Positions 1-9,457 of a stretch of DNA of 64,000 nt are shown here, piece after piece. The stretch covers positions 992,001-1,056,000 of the forward strand of contig OZ244893.1 in assembly GCA_965221485.1 (NCBI GenBank), read 5' to 3'. Each line of letters begins with the position of its first letter. Positions within the stretch are counted from its first letter, which is position 1. Position numbers and translations under genes: made by a program. Origin of the DNA: JAJEBT01 sp965221485. Lineage in GTDB: Bacteria > Pseudomonadota > Alphaproteobacteria > MPNO01 > UBA830. Under the pieces are notes generated by a model. It made no database searches. It worked only from the letters and a program-made list of their open reading frames with translations, and was not told the DNA's origin.

Positions 1-1011
1 CAAGACATTCGTCCGGGTCCGGACATGCTCACGACGGACCTTCATATAACTTTCTCCATGGTGTGGATGCTTGTGATCGCCAATCTTGTGGCTGCCGGTC
101 TTCTCATGATCTGGAGCCGGCAGGTAGCAAGGCTGGCTTTCGTGCCCGGACACTTTCTGGTTCCCGGAGTGATCGTTTTCGTGTTCATGGGTGCATGGCT
201 CGGGGGATTTTCAACGATCGAGGCCTGGCTTACCTGTTTCCTGTTCGGAGTGATCGGCTACTGGATGAAAGCCGGCGGCTGGTCCAGACCGCCCCTGATT
301 CTGGGGCTGATCCTGGGAACCATTGTCGAAAACCGGTTCCTGCTCAGCATGAAAACCTATGACGGTATTGGCTGGGTAACCAATCCCATCGTCCTTATTG
401 TTCTGGCACTTGGTATCCTTACGATCATATTTTCGGTGCGCAGCTCGGTCCGGAGCAACGCCCAGCCCGACGCTCCGCAAACGGGAGAGGGCAGGGCGAG
501 AAATCCCTTCATGTCGCTTCCGGTCTCTATTCTGTTTTTCGTGGCCTTCGCCGGTGCGTCATGGATGGCGTTCGGCTGGGAGGCCGAGGTCGGTCAGTTT
601 CCGCTGGTGATCGCGATTCCCGGCACACTACTTGCAGCCGCTGCCTTTCTGAATGATAGCCGTCACCTCGCAAAAGGCATAAACACCCAGGGCTTTCTTT
701 CGGGTTGTCTTCACGGTGCGCAGCAATCGGTACTGGATCGCTCAGCACTGTTCCTGACCTGGCTGGCCTGCACGATTTTTCTTGCTCACGTTATCGGTCT
801 CAAGCTCGCCCTTCCGCTGTTTGTGCTGGCATATCTTCTTTGGTGGGGCAAGCTCAGCATCACGATTTCCGCCGGCTACGCCATTGCCATCTGGGGCCTG
901 CTGGTAGCGTTCTACGACCGTGTCATCAATCTGACGTTTCATGACGCGCTGGTTCGCCCTCTTTTCCCTTCCCGGTTTCCTGGCTTTCTGCCCGAGTGGC
1001 TGATTTTCTGA
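1..1011 (+). CDS. Fused TctA-TctB tripartite tricarboxylate transporter permease, 5'-truncated by the window edge
   Basis: The reading frame is open from base 1 and begins in the middle of a TctA domain; the residues before the first Met read as the PGPDML motif also present in the second TctAB protein of this window (13906-16041). Residues up to about 140 are the last TctA membrane segments (WSRPPLILGLILGTIVE). The rest is a TctB-like four-helix membrane domain. TctAB form the membrane part of secondary transporters that take up carboxylates with a periplasmic TctC protein. The true start lies upstream of the window, so ATG at base 25 is not the start. No tctC is visible downstream; it may lie to the left. 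Confidence 0.85.
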   Translation, partial: QDIRPGPDMLTTDLHITFSMVWMLVIANLVAAGLLMIWSRQVARLAFVPGHFLVPGVIVFVFMGAWLGGFSTIEAWLTCFLFGVIGYWMKAGGWSRPPLILGLILGTIVENRFLLSMKTYDGIGWVTNPIVLIVLALGILTIIFSVRSSVRSNAQPDAPQTGEGRARNPFMSLPVSILFFVAFAGASWMAFGWEAEVGQFPLVIAIPGTLLAAAAFLNDSRHLAKGINTQGFLSGCLHGAQQSVLDRSALFLTWLACTIFLAHVIGLKLALPLFVLAYLLWWGKLSITISAGYAIAIWGLLVAFYDRVINLTFHDALVRPLFPSRFPGFLPEWLIF

Positions 1012-1173
1012 TAACGACACCGGAACCTTCGTTTCTACAAGGCAAACCCGGGCGGCGCGATCGAGGCAGCAGGAGGGGTATCGCTTTGCCGGTCACAAGG
1101 ATCCGGTGTGTGTTCGGTGCCGGTTAGACATTCTTCCGGGATTGCCCTATAGCTTTCTGTTGATGTGGCTGGT

Positions 1174-1202
1174 TCCCGAACCGGGGTTCGGGATGGTGTT
1201 TT
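1174..1202 (+). terminator. Probable rho-independent terminator after the first TctAB gene
   Basis: An 8-bp perfect stem (TCCCGAAC / GTTCGGGA) with a 4-base CGGG loop is followed a few bases later by TTTT. It lies in the 239-bp gap between the TctAB gene and the TRAP small permease, so it probably separates the two transcription units. Confidence 0.55.
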
Positions 1203-1250
1203 CAGAGAGAAAGCAAACTTTTTCAGCGTACGCCTTCCCAGGAGGAATGC

Positions 1251-1805
1251 ATGTCGAGCCAGACGAAAAGGGACATACCGGCGCCGTTATACTTCTGCAT
1301 CGTTACGGTACCGCGTGTCATCATCGGGGTCATGATCATCGTCGGGATCGCGATCAACTTTGGTAACGTGATAGGTCGGTATGTGTTCCTGGAACCGATC
1401 ATCTGGGCCGAAGAGATCATGATTTATATCATGGTCTGGACGGTCTTCGTCGGCGCCGTACTGGTATCCTATGAAGGTCGGCACCTGAGGATGGATTTTT
1501 TCTCCATCATGCTGCCGTCACCCTGGAAGGAAGTAATCAATTTCATCGCCACCGTAGCAACACTTGCTGTGTGCCTTTTCGTAATTCCCCAGAACTGGAC
1601 TGTTGTCGAGCTCATGTGGAACAACGATCAGCGCAGTGTCGTTGCGGAGATACCCATGGTCATTCCGCACTTTGCCCTGCTTCTTGGCTTCGTTCTCATT
1701 TTCATCGCGCTTCTCGTTCACTTCAAATCCCATGTCAAAGGGGATTTGATCAGTGAGGTTGATGAGCTGGCCGAGGAATACGGCGAACAGGCCAGCGATC
1801 GCTGA
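1251..1805 (+). CDS. dctQ: TRAP transporter small permease (DctQ family)
   Basis: This 184-residue protein has four predicted membrane helices and the DctQ signature region (NVIGRYVFLEPIIWAEEI, about residues 39-57). It is the small membrane subunit of a tripartite ATP-independent periplasmic transporter, which takes up organic acids using the sodium gradient. The ATG is preceded by GGAGG with good spacing. The large permease DctM follows 32 bp downstream. No DctP periplasmic receptor is present on either side, which is unusual because dctP normally starts the operon. The ligand cannot be inferred. Confidence 0.88.
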   Translation: MSSQTKRDIPAPLYFCIVTVPRVIIGVMIIVGIAINFGNVIGRYVFLEPIIWAEEIMIYIMVWTVFVGAVLVSYEGRHLRMDFFSIMLPSPWKEVINFIATVATLAVCLFVIPQNWTVVELMWNNDQRSVVAEIPMVIPHFALLLGFVLIFIALLVHFKSHVKGDLISEVDELAEEYGEQASDR

Positions 1806-1837
1806 TTGCCCGAACGGTTATTTGCAGGAGTCTTTCG

Positions 1838-3112
1838 ATGGAATGGGTAATGGCGATTGTCCCTGTCATACTTTTACTGCTCGGATTCCCGATTTATGTG
1901 ATCCTGCTGGCGACGGCAGCGATTGTCCTGTTGTTGTTCGCACCGGTCCCTCCGATGGCTGTGCATATCAACATGTTCGGCAGCGTGGACAAGTTTGCCC
2001 TCATGGCGGTGCCGTTCTTCATATTTGCCGGTGAACTGATGGGCCGCGGCGGCATATCGAAACGCATCGTTGCCTGGGTGTTGTCGATCATCGGCGGTGT
2101 TCGGGGAAGTCTCGCGCTGACCACAGTGGGAACCTGTACAGTATTCGGAGCGATTTCCGGATCAAGCCCGGCGACGGTCGCCGCTGTGGGGCGTCTCCTC
2201 TACGGCCCCCTTCGGGGTGCGGGTTATGATGAACGATTTTCGACGGGTCTGCTGGCTTCCTCAGGCGCGATCGCCATCGTCATCCCGCCTTCCATCAGCA
2301 TGATCCTGTATGGGGCATCAGCAGAGCAGTCGGTCGCCCTGTTATTTGTCGCGGGTGTGATTCCAGGGCTGGTCATGGCCCTGCTTATGGCGATGTATAT
2401 TTACGGCTTTGCCCTCAGACGGGGAATTCGGGAGGCTGCGGGCTTCTCGTTTTCGGAATTCCTGAAGGCCAGCAAGAACGGTGTCTGGGCCCTGGGAACC
2501 CCGTTCATCATCCTTGGCGGAATCTATGCCGGGATTTTCTCGCCAACGGAATCGGCAGGAATAGCCTGTGTTTATGCCATCATCGTAACCCGGTTCATCT
2601 ATGGCGACATCTCATGGAAGGGGATCTGGGACGTTTCGGTCAGCTCCATGTATCTGACGGCACAGGTCCTGATCATTGTTGCGGCGGCCGGGGTGTTTTC
2701 GCAACTTCTGACCATCAGCGGCGTCCCGCAAAGTGCTGTAGCGGCCATCCAGGACCTCAATCTCGAGCCCTGGATGGTATTGATGGTCATCAATATCTTC
2801 CTTCTGTTTGTCGGCTGTCTGCTCGACCCGGGATCTGCAATTCTGGTTCTCACCCCGCTTCTGGCTCCGATCGCGATGGCAATCGGTGTTGATCTGATTC
2901 ACTTCGGTATCATCATGACTGTGAATCTGGCGATCGGCATGTTCACACCACCCTTTGGTTTGAACATCTTTGTGACACAGGCGCTCTTCAAGGCTCCCCT
3001 GAGCAGTATCTATCCGGGTCTGATACCGTTCATCCTCATTAATATTGCAGCCTTGTTGATCGTGACATACATCCCCGAACTGTCCCTGTTCCTGCTCCGT
3101 TTCATGAATTAG
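1838..3112 (+). CDS. dctM: TRAP transporter large permease (DctM family)
   Basis: The 424-residue length is typical for DctM and the protein is almost entirely hydrophobic (about 12 helices). It contains family motifs: GAISGSSPATVAAVG near residue 105, IPPSISMILYG near 150 and the FTPPFGLNIFV stretch near 370. It forms the ion-coupled channel with the DctQ subunit encoded just upstream. A CAGGAG ribosome site precedes the ATG. It is followed after 37 bp by an EamA-type exporter and an SDR gene, so the unit may be one catabolic operon. The receptor protein is missing locally. Confidence 0.92.
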   Translation: MEWVMAIVPVILLLLGFPIYVILLATAAIVLLLFAPVPPMAVHINMFGSVDKFALMAVPFFIFAGELMGRGGISKRIVAWVLSIIGGVRGSLALTTVGTCTVFGAISGSSPATVAAVGRLLYGPLRGAGYDERFSTGLLASSGAIAIVIPPSISMILYGASAEQSVALLFVAGVIPGLVMALLMAMYIYGFALRRGIREAAGFSFSEFLKASKNGVWALGTPFIILGGIYAGIFSPTESAGIACVYAIIVTRFIYGDISWKGIWDVSVSSMYLTAQVLIIVAAAGVFSQLLTISGVPQSAVAAIQDLNLEPWMVLMVINIFLLFVGCLLDPGSAILVLTPLLAPIAMAIGVDLIHFGIIMTVNLAIGMFTPPFGLNIFVTQALFKAPLSSIYPGLIPFILINIAALLIVTYIPELSLFLLRFMN

Positions 3113-3149
3113 GTTCTCAGTTCAGGGCCTGGTATCGGACAACGGACGC

Positions 3150-4034
3150 GTGCCCGAAAATCGCCGCCTTGGGCTCACAGCTCTCGCAATCACGATTTTC
3201 TGTTTTGGTACGATGTGGACATCGGCCAAGGTGGCGGTTGACCATGTGCCACCCCTCTGGTTCACCTCCGGGCGCTTCCTCATCGGAGCCTTGACGGTTT
3301 TTCTGGTTCTGGCCATCGCCGGACAACTTCGCTGGCCGCCCAGATCCGATATTCCGGTGATCCTGAGTGTCGGTTGTTTGATGTTTGGACTGTATTCGTC
3401 GCTGTTTCAGACGGCGCTCGAGTTCGTTCATGCCGGCCGCGCCACCATTCTTGGCTATACGCCGGCGATCTTCGTCACTCCCTTGGCCGTACTTCTCCTT
3501 GGAGAGCGCCTGTCCAGAGTGAGGCTTGCCGGTCTGATTGCGGCGATGGCAGGTTTTCTGACCCTGTTCAATCCGGGTGAGCTCGACTGGTCCGACCCGG
3601 ATACCCTGACAGGTAATGGCATGATCGTGCTGGGAGTGATGCTGTGGTCCTGTACCATCCTTCATCTGAGGGTTCATCGCCAGATATCGGATACATTGCA
3701 GCTGGTTCCGTTTTCGATGCTGACCGCCAGCCTTGTCTCGGGTTGTTTTGCTATCGGCCTTGAGGGGTGGCCGGATTTCGAGACGACGCCCGTCGTCTGG
3801 GGGCTGTTTTTGTATACGGGCATTATATGCAGCGCGATTGGCAACTGGGCGGTCACGACATCAATCAAGAATCTGCCGTCAGCTGTTTCAACCGTCGGTT
3901 TTCTCGGGGTCCCCGTTGTCGCCCTCGCCATCAGCGTGATGTTTCTGGGTGAGGTGTTCACAATATCGCTCGCCATCGGAATGGCCCTGATTGTTGGTGG
4001 AATTGCCATGACGACGGTGTCAAGAGACACGTAG
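3150..4034 (+). CDS. EamA/DMT-family transporter (10-TM)
   Basis: This 294-residue membrane protein shows the two repeated five-helix EamA halves (first about residues 10-140, second about 150-290), as in drug/metabolite exporters such as RhaT/YdcZ relatives. The start is GTG (PENRRLG follows). Landmarks are WTSAKVAVDHVPPLWFT in helix 1-2 and AIGNWAVTTSIKNLPSAVS in the second half. It lies 37 bp after dctM and 10 bp before the SDR gene, so it is probably co-transcribed. It could export an intermediate or analogue of the substrate imported by the upstream systems; the actual substrate is unknown. Confidence 0.85.
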   Translation: MPENRRLGLTALAITIFCFGTMWTSAKVAVDHVPPLWFTSGRFLIGALTVFLVLAIAGQLRWPPRSDIPVILSVGCLMFGLYSSLFQTALEFVHAGRATILGYTPAIFVTPLAVLLLGERLSRVRLAGLIAAMAGFLTLFNPGELDWSDPDTLTGNGMIVLGVMLWSCTILHLRVHRQISDTLQLVPFSMLTASLVSGCFAIGLEGWPDFETTPVVWGLFLYTGIICSAIGNWAVTTSIKNLPSAVSTVGFLGVPVVALAISVMFLGEVFTISLAIGMALIVGGIAMTTVSRDT

Positions 4035-4044
4035 GGAGGCCATC

Positions 4045-4794
4045 ATGTACAGGAACAGGACCGTGATTGTGACGGGGGCGGCGAGTGGTATCGGATTGGC
4101 CTGTACCCGCCGATTGATCGATGACGGAAATCGTGTGGTCGCTGTTGATCTCGATGGACCTGCACTGAAACACGTTCTGGGTCCCGAAAACACGTCACTT
4201 CGCCATGTTGCCGGAGATATCAGCCGGACGGATACGGCTGCAAGTGCGGTCGGGACCGCTGTCGAGTCATGGGGACATCTTCACGGGGTTGCGCATTTCG
4301 CTGCGGCGCACTCACCACGAAACTGGCAGGATGCTGACGAGCAGGAATTCAATCGCATTCTCTCCATCAATGTCACGGGCTCGTTCCTGATGGCAAAAGC
4401 GGCAGCATCGGTGATGATCGATCAGGGAACCGGAGGCGCAATCGTGCTGACGGCATCTGGCGGGGTTCTCATGGGAGGAACTGGTGATCAGGGCCGCGGA
4501 GGCCCGGCCTACACATCATCCAAGGGTGGGGTGCTCGTCCTGATCCGGACCCTTGCCAGGTCATGGGGACAATACGGGATTCGTGTCAATGCCATCAGCC
4601 CGGGTGTCGTGGAAACCGCGATGACTTCTGGCTATACGCCGGAGGCAAAGACGGCAGCAAGTGCCCGGGCTGCGCTTGGACGTATTGCCCAGCCTGAAGA
4701 GCCTGCGGCAGCTGCCATCTGGCTGTTGTCTGACGAAGCATGTTTCGTCACCGGTGAAAATCTCAATATCAATGGTGGTGCGGCCTTTGCATGA
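4045..4794 (+). CDS. Short-chain dehydrogenase/reductase (SDR, classical)
   Basis: A 249-residue classical SDR. It has the TGxxxGIG cofactor loop at residues 10-17, D35 at the end of strand 2 (favouring NAD over NADP), an NAA-like NNAG region changed to FAAAH near 85-89, S138, and the YxxxK pair Y156/K160. ISPGVVETAM follows as usual. It would oxidise an alcohol or reduce a ketone with NAD(H) in the cytoplasm. AGGGAGG lies just before the ATG, and the upstream EamA gene ends 10 bp earlier, so the two are probably one operon. The substrate cannot be named; a cis-diol dehydrogenase role with the nearby Rieske enzyme is only a guess. Confidence 0.9.
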   Translation: MYRNRTVIVTGAASGIGLACTRRLIDDGNRVVAVDLDGPALKHVLGPENTSLRHVAGDISRTDTAASAVGTAVESWGHLHGVAHFAAAHSPRNWQDADEQEFNRILSINVTGSFLMAKAAASVMIDQGTGGAIVLTASGGVLMGGTGDQGRGGPAYTSSKGGVLVLIRTLARSWGQYGIRVNAISPGVVETAMTSGYTPEAKTAASARAALGRIAQPEEPAAAAIWLLSDEACFVTGENLNINGGAAFA

Positions 4795-4940
4795 CCCATC
4801 AAATGCGGGGATAGGTCTCTGTCGTACGGGAAACCTCCTTGTGGGGAGAATGCGGGCTCATCCACCCGATCTCTGGGAAGGGATATCCGTGCCCTCGACA
4901 TCATGTTCCCCGGTGCAGACACCACGCCGTCACCCGTGGT

Positions 4941-6593
4941 TCAGGTCAACCCCGGTTTCCAGGAGCGCCTGAGTTCATCACGTCTCACCTTGCCGCGATC
5001 ATTCCTGGGCAATGCATCCACAAGTATTATCTGTTTCGGGCAACGGGTATCCGAGAGAATTCGTGCTGCATGTTCGAGGAGGGCGGCGGTATCTGGCTGA
5101 ACGTCAGCTGCAGGCACGACAAAGCAGACGATTTCTTCCCCCCAGACAGGGTCTGGAATGCCCACCGCTGCGGCTTCGCGGATTTCCGGATGGGTCATCA
5201 TTGCAGCATCGATTTCCAGTGGGGCGATCGAGACACCGCCTCGCAGAATGACATCCTTCACGCGCCCACTTACCGTGACGAATCCGTCTTCGTCCATAAT
5301 TCCCAGATCGCCAACCCGTGTTCGTCTGGTCAAGCGGAATGGGGTGCGATCTTCCCATCCGCCTTCGGAAGTCATCGTTGCGATCGCCGTCTGGGGTCCT
5401 CGAATTGTAATCTCACCCTCTTCACCTGTGGCGCAAGTGGCGCCTTCCGGGTTGACAATCGCGAGATCCATGTACGGGGCAGGCGGGCCGACCGTTCCGA
5501 TTTTGCGCTGATCGTGCCTGTTTCCGCACAGCCAGCCGCCCTCTGAGGCGCCGTAAAACTGCAGGAGACGGATCCCGTACAAGGATTCGAACTGCCTCCA
5601 TCGGTCCGCTGACAGGGGCGCAGAGCTCGCCGTCATCAGCCGCAAGGTTCTCGTGTCATTGCGATCGATCGGGACAGGATCATCAATCAGGATATTTATG
5701 ACCGTCGGAACGCCTGCGGCAACCGTAATCCCGTGATCCCTGATCCAGCTGAAGAAACGGTGACGAGAGAATCCCGCGGCCACATAAATCGTGAGACCCA
5801 ATGTGACGAAAGGCATGAAGGTAACAATCTGAGGAGACAGCCAGCTGAATGTCCGATACTCCAGCAAACGGTCCTCACCCGTCATTCCTGTAAAATCTAT
5901 GGTCGACAAACCGCACATCCAGAGGCCGAGATGATCCCAGACGACACATTTGGGCCGATCCGTGGTTCCGGATGTTGCGAAAATGCAGGCCTCGTCATCG
6001 GGACTGTACTCCGTGCCCGGAGCCGGCAATGCGGCATCCAGGGGATCCGTTCCGAAAAAGCCGTCCCGGTCGCCAATCTGCCGGAACCGCTCTTCCGGGC
6101 AAGACAACTCTCGTGTCAGTTCTTCTCCCTTGATTTCGTCGCGCCATATGACCAGCGACGGCTCGATAGCTTCCAGGATGGATTTCAGGTGTGGGCCGCT
6201 GATTTCGGCATGAAACGGGCAAGCGGTAGCGCCACACCGCCAGGCACCGAACATGAGGATCAGTTTTTCAATACAATCCCCTGACAGTATGGCGACGCGT
6301 GATCCCCTGGTTACTCCGAGGACGACCATGCGTCTGGCTGTCCGCTCGACCTCCTCGTTGAGTGCGGCAAAATCAAACGAGAATCCCTGGTCGATTGCAT
6401 GAATGGCCGGTTTGTGCGGATGTAGGTCAGCGAATTTCCGAAACGCAGCACCCAGCGTACGGAAGGGAATATCAAGAGGTGGCACCACGTTGGACTCACC
6501 CCGGGAGTTTCGGGATGCATTCATGTCAAATTTCATTGGCTGCATCATATGGTGACGAACTTCCGGTACCGATGATGAACCCACCTGCTGCAC
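4941..6593 (-). CDS. AMP-forming acyl/aryl-CoA synthetase with altered P-loop
   Basis: This 550-residue adenylate-forming enzyme carries the ATP loop TSGTTDRPK (207-215), YGASEG (347-352), the GRVKDVILRGG hinge and the C-terminal catalytic lysine in RGKVRRDEL. It should convert a carboxylic acid, ATP and CoA to an acyl-CoA. The P-loop has Asp where nearly all family members have Gly (TSGTTGxPK), so activity may be altered. The start at this position is GTG without a clear ribosome site; ATG at 6548 or 6536 would be shorter alternatives. It is convergent with the SDR gene and divergent from the Rieske gene at 7180, suggesting a shared control region. Confidence 0.88.
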   Translation of the reverse strand: MQQVGSSSVPEVRHHMMQPMKFDMNASRNSRGESNVVPPLDIPFRTLGAAFRKFADLHPHKPAIHAIDQGFSFDFAALNEEVERTARRMVVLGVTRGSRVAILSGDCIEKLILMFGAWRCGATACPFHAEISGPHLKSILEAIEPSLVIWRDEIKGEELTRELSCPEERFRQIGDRDGFFGTDPLDAALPAPGTEYSPDDEACIFATSGTTDRPKCVVWDHLGLWMCGLSTIDFTGMTGEDRLLEYRTFSWLSPQIVTFMPFVTLGLTIYVAAGFSRHRFFSWIRDHGITVAAGVPTVINILIDDPVPIDRNDTRTLRLMTASSAPLSADRWRQFESLYGIRLLQFYGASEGGWLCGNRHDQRKIGTVGPPAPYMDLAIVNPEGATCATGEEGEITIRGPQTAIATMTSEGGWEDRTPFRLTRRTRVGDLGIMDEDGFVTVSGRVKDVILRGGVSIAPLEIDAAMMTHPEIREAAAVGIPDPVWGEEIVCFVVPAADVQPDTAALLEHAARILSDTRCPKQIILVDALPRNDRGKVRRDELRRSWKPGLT

Positions 6594-7179
6594 CGGACAA
6601 CAACAGTGCCGGAAGAATCATGTCACGAAGGCGCTGAACCGGTAGAGGAGAGGTGTCCTCCGGAAATACTGGTGGCTGTCCATCGCTTTCGTTCTCGTCA
6701 ATCCGGTCTGTCGCTCAGTCCATCCGGCTCTTGACAGCGGGCAAGTTCTGACCTGGCGGAAGGACCTCGGGCAATGACGCGGAGCCCTCGACCGCCAACC
6801 TCACGAGCCGGCTGCTTTATGGCGTAATTTCCTCCCGAACTGCGTGTATCCTGTCATCATTACCACAGACCCTGCAACCGCGTAGGCATTGGGGAGGCTG
6901 CGGATGCTTCTCTGTACGGCGACGTGATTCCGTCGCCCGGATCCCGGATCTGGCAGTTGCATGCCTATCCTTCTGAACGAAGAGCGGCAAACTGACCTGG
7001 TTCTATGCCTTCTCGACGGTGACGACCGTATGGCCATGAGGCCCTTCACAGAAAAATCCTGACGGGATGAAGTGACAGAACACCCCACCATCAGTAACCA
7101 GGCAGGACCGAAGGTCTTTCTTTGCTCCCCGGCCAGTTTTGCGTTACGAAGAAAGTCTGAGCGGGGAGGGGGGACAGTC
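6594..7179. other. Divergent intergenic region
   Basis: This 586-bp gap lies between the CoA ligase (leftward) and the Rieske oxygenase (rightward), so it should contain both promoters. No credible gene, tRNA or clear operator palindrome was found. A purine-rich GGGGAGGGGGG just before 7180 is the Rieske ribosome site. Confidence 0.5.
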
Positions 7180-8241
7180 ATGTTTCTGAGAAATGCCTGG
7201 TACGTTGCTGCATTCGAAACAGAAATCACTGACGAGCCGTTTGCCCGTACAATTCTCGATGACCCCGTGGTTCTCTTTCGGACCCCCTCGGGAATCGTGG
7301 CCCTTGAAGACCGATGCTGTCACCGGGCCCTGCCTCTTTCCATGGGCCGGGTTATCAATGACAGGATCCAGTGCGGCTATCACGGGCTGGAATTCGACCC
7401 GACCGGGCAGTGTGTCAATATTCCCGGACAAACGCGCATTCCTCCCGATGCGACCGTTCATTCCTATCCGGTTGTGCAGCGCTATGGCTGGGTGTGGATA
7501 TGGCCGGGTGATCCGGAAAAGGCCGACCTGGGACTGCTTCCTGACTGGTGGTGGTGTGAGCACCCCGCCTGGAAAACCATACCGGGTCGTGGAGGCACCC
7601 CGCTTGAAGTCGCGGCCAACTATCTGCTGATATCTGACAATCTGTTCGATGTTACGCACCTGAGCTACATTCATGCCTCGTCGATAGGAAACGATGCGAT
7701 CGTCGATTTTCCGGTGAAGACAAAACGCTACGATCGACGCGTTGTTTCAACGCGCGTCGTGCCGGACCGACCACCGGCCCCCTTCTACAAGAAGGCTGGT
7801 GGCTTCAATGGAAATGTCGATCGTTGGCTGATCACCACTTCCGATTTACCCTGTTACATCGTCAACGACGCGGGTTCCGTCAGGGTGGGTGCCGGAGTGA
7901 CACCCGGGAATACCAAAGAGGAAAACGGTGTTGAGATGAAGGTCATGAATCTTCCAACACCAGAGACCTCGGAATCGACGCACTATTTTTATGCGCATGC
8001 CCGGCATTTCAAGGTGGAATCCCCGGAATGGGACGACATCTATCGCAACCAGTTCACCGCTGTGTTCGAGGAAGACAAGGTTGTTCTTGAGGCCCAGCAG
8101 TCCCGCATGAGCGAGTTGCCTGAGGCCCGGGAAATTGACATCAATACAGATGCTCCCAACATACTTGTTCGTCGCATGCTGAACGACCTGATTGCAGCAG
8201 AACAGGAGTTACCGGCGGCCCAGGCCACAGTTCCAGCTTGA
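7180..8241 (+). CDS. Rieske non-haem iron oxygenase, VanA-like terminal oxygenase
   Basis: The protein starts MFLRNAWYVAAF, the usual N-terminus of vanillate-demethylase-type oxygenases, and the strong ribosome site before 7180 supports this start over an upstream in-frame ATG at 7072. The 353 residues contain a Rieske centre (C46/H48 and C65/H68) and a mononuclear iron site (D157, H160, H165 in DNLFDVTHLSYIH). Such enzymes demethylate or hydroxylate aromatic acids using electrons from a separate flavin/ferredoxin reductase. No reductase gene is nearby. It is followed after 14 bp by a CaiB-type CoA-transferase, pointing to a catabolic operon for an aromatic acid. Confidence 0.92.
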   Translation: MFLRNAWYVAAFETEITDEPFARTILDDPVVLFRTPSGIVALEDRCCHRALPLSMGRVINDRIQCGYHGLEFDPTGQCVNIPGQTRIPPDATVHSYPVVQRYGWVWIWPGDPEKADLGLLPDWWWCEHPAWKTIPGRGGTPLEVAANYLLISDNLFDVTHLSYIHASSIGNDAIVDFPVKTKRYDRRVVSTRVVPDRPPAPFYKKAGGFNGNVDRWLITTSDLPCYIVNDAGSVRVGAGVTPGNTKEENGVEMKVMNLPTPETSESTHYFYAHARHFKVESPEWDDIYRNQFTAVFEEDKVVLEAQQSRMSELPEAREIDINTDAPNILVRRMLNDLIAAEQELPAAQATVPA

Positions 8242-8255
8242 GAAGGAGGCATCCC

Positions 8256-9434
8256 ATGCCAGGCCCCCTTGAAGGTGTAAGGATTGTCGAGCTGACGACA
8301 ATGATCACGGGATCCCTTTGCGGTCAAATGCTGGGCGATCTGGGCGCTGACATCGTCAAGGTTGAAAGACCCGACGGGGGAGACATGTTTCGGGCGTGGC
8401 GTGGGGGCAGCTATTCCGCCCAGTTTACCGCCTACAACCGCAACAAGCGCTCGATCACGGTAGACCTTCGCTCGCAAAGCGGACGCGAAATTGTCTTGCG
8501 GCTGGTAGAGAGTGCCGACGTTCTGGTCGAAAATTTCCGGCCAGGCGTCATGCACCGCCTGGGCCTCTCCTGCAAGGAATTGAGAACCATTAACCCTCGC
8601 CTGATCTATTGCTCGATTACCGGCTTTGGCGAAGACGGGCCCTATATGAAACGTCCTGCATACGATGCCGTGGCCCAGTCTCTCGCGGGTATCACCAGTT
8701 TGTTCGTGGATTCTGATGATGTTCAGATTACGGGACCGACGATTGCCGACAACATGACCGGAATCAACGCCTGTTACGGAATTCTCGGTGCTCTTTTCGA
8801 GCGCGAACGGGGGGGAGAACCACGGCGAGTCGACGTCAACATGATAGAATCTGCGGCCTCGTTCATTCCGGATCCGTTTGCGAACATGGTTCTCCAGGAT
8901 ATTGTTCCGGGACCGCTCGCACGCTGCAAGGCGTCCCAGTCCTACGGCATGACATGCCGGGATGGAAAACCGGTTGCGGTGCATCTCTCCTCACCACACA
9001 AGTTCTGGCTTGGCGTGACCGCTGCGCTTGGTCTGGAAGATTTGAGAGACGACCCGAGGTTCGCCGATCGTATGGACAGGATCGAGAACTACCTGGAGTT
9101 GGCCGACGAGTTCAAGAAAGCGGCAAGGGCGCATCTCCGGGCAGACCTGATGGAGCGAATGACCAAGTACGATGTCCCGCATGCGCCGATCAACACGCTC
9201 TCGGAAGTCTTTGAAGACCCCCAGATCCAGCATCTCGAGACATTTGTCGAAGTAGAGCAGAACGGGAAGGGGCGCCAGAAATTTGCCCGCAGACCGGTCC
9301 GCTATGACGGATCCCGGGATGATCAGCCCCTGCAGCCAGCGCCCTTTCTGGGGGAACATACCGACGAGGTTCTTGCTGAACTTGGATACGATGCGGATAC
9401 CGTTGCGAGCCTTCGCGAGAGCCACGTCATTTGA
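8256..9434 (+). CDS. Family III CoA-transferase (CaiB/BaiF)
   Basis: A 392-residue CaiB/BaiF protein. It opens with PLEGVRIVELTTMITG, has the GADIVKVERPDGGD stretch near 30-43, and the presumed catalytic Asp165 in the ADNMTG motif. It would move CoA between carboxylic acids. ATG 8256 is chosen because AAGGAGG precedes it and because homologues start MPGPLEG; an in-frame ATG at 8238 lies inside the Rieske stop region. Its direct link to a Rieske oxygenase and its convergence with a citryl-CoA-lyase-like gene suggest that an acid is activated to a CoA ester and then cleaved. The substrate is unknown. Confidence 0.92.
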   Translation: MPGPLEGVRIVELTTMITGSLCGQMLGDLGADIVKVERPDGGDMFRAWRGGSYSAQFTAYNRNKRSITVDLRSQSGREIVLRLVESADVLVENFRPGVMHRLGLSCKELRTINPRLIYCSITGFGEDGPYMKRPAYDAVAQSLAGITSLFVDSDDVQITGPTIADNMTGINACYGILGALFERERGGEPRRVDVNMIESAASFIPDPFANMVLQDIVPGPLARCKASQSYGMTCRDGKPVAVHLSSPHKFWLGVTAALGLEDLRDDPRFADRMDRIENYLELADEFKKAARAHLRADLMERMTKYDVPHAPINTLSEVFEDPQIQHLETFVEVEQNGKGRQKFARRPVRYDGSRDDQPLQPAPFLGEHTDEVLAELGYDADTVASLRESHVI

Positions 9435-9436
9435 CA

Positions 9437-9457
9437 AAATCCCGGCTTCATTCCGGG
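9437..9457 (-). terminator. Possible terminator at the convergent CaiB / lyase junction
   Basis: Read leftward, CCCGG-AATGAAG-CCGGG forms a 5-bp G+C stem followed by ATTTTG. It overlaps the stop codon of the leftward lyase gene and sits between two convergent stops. The short stem limits confidence. Confidence 0.4.
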
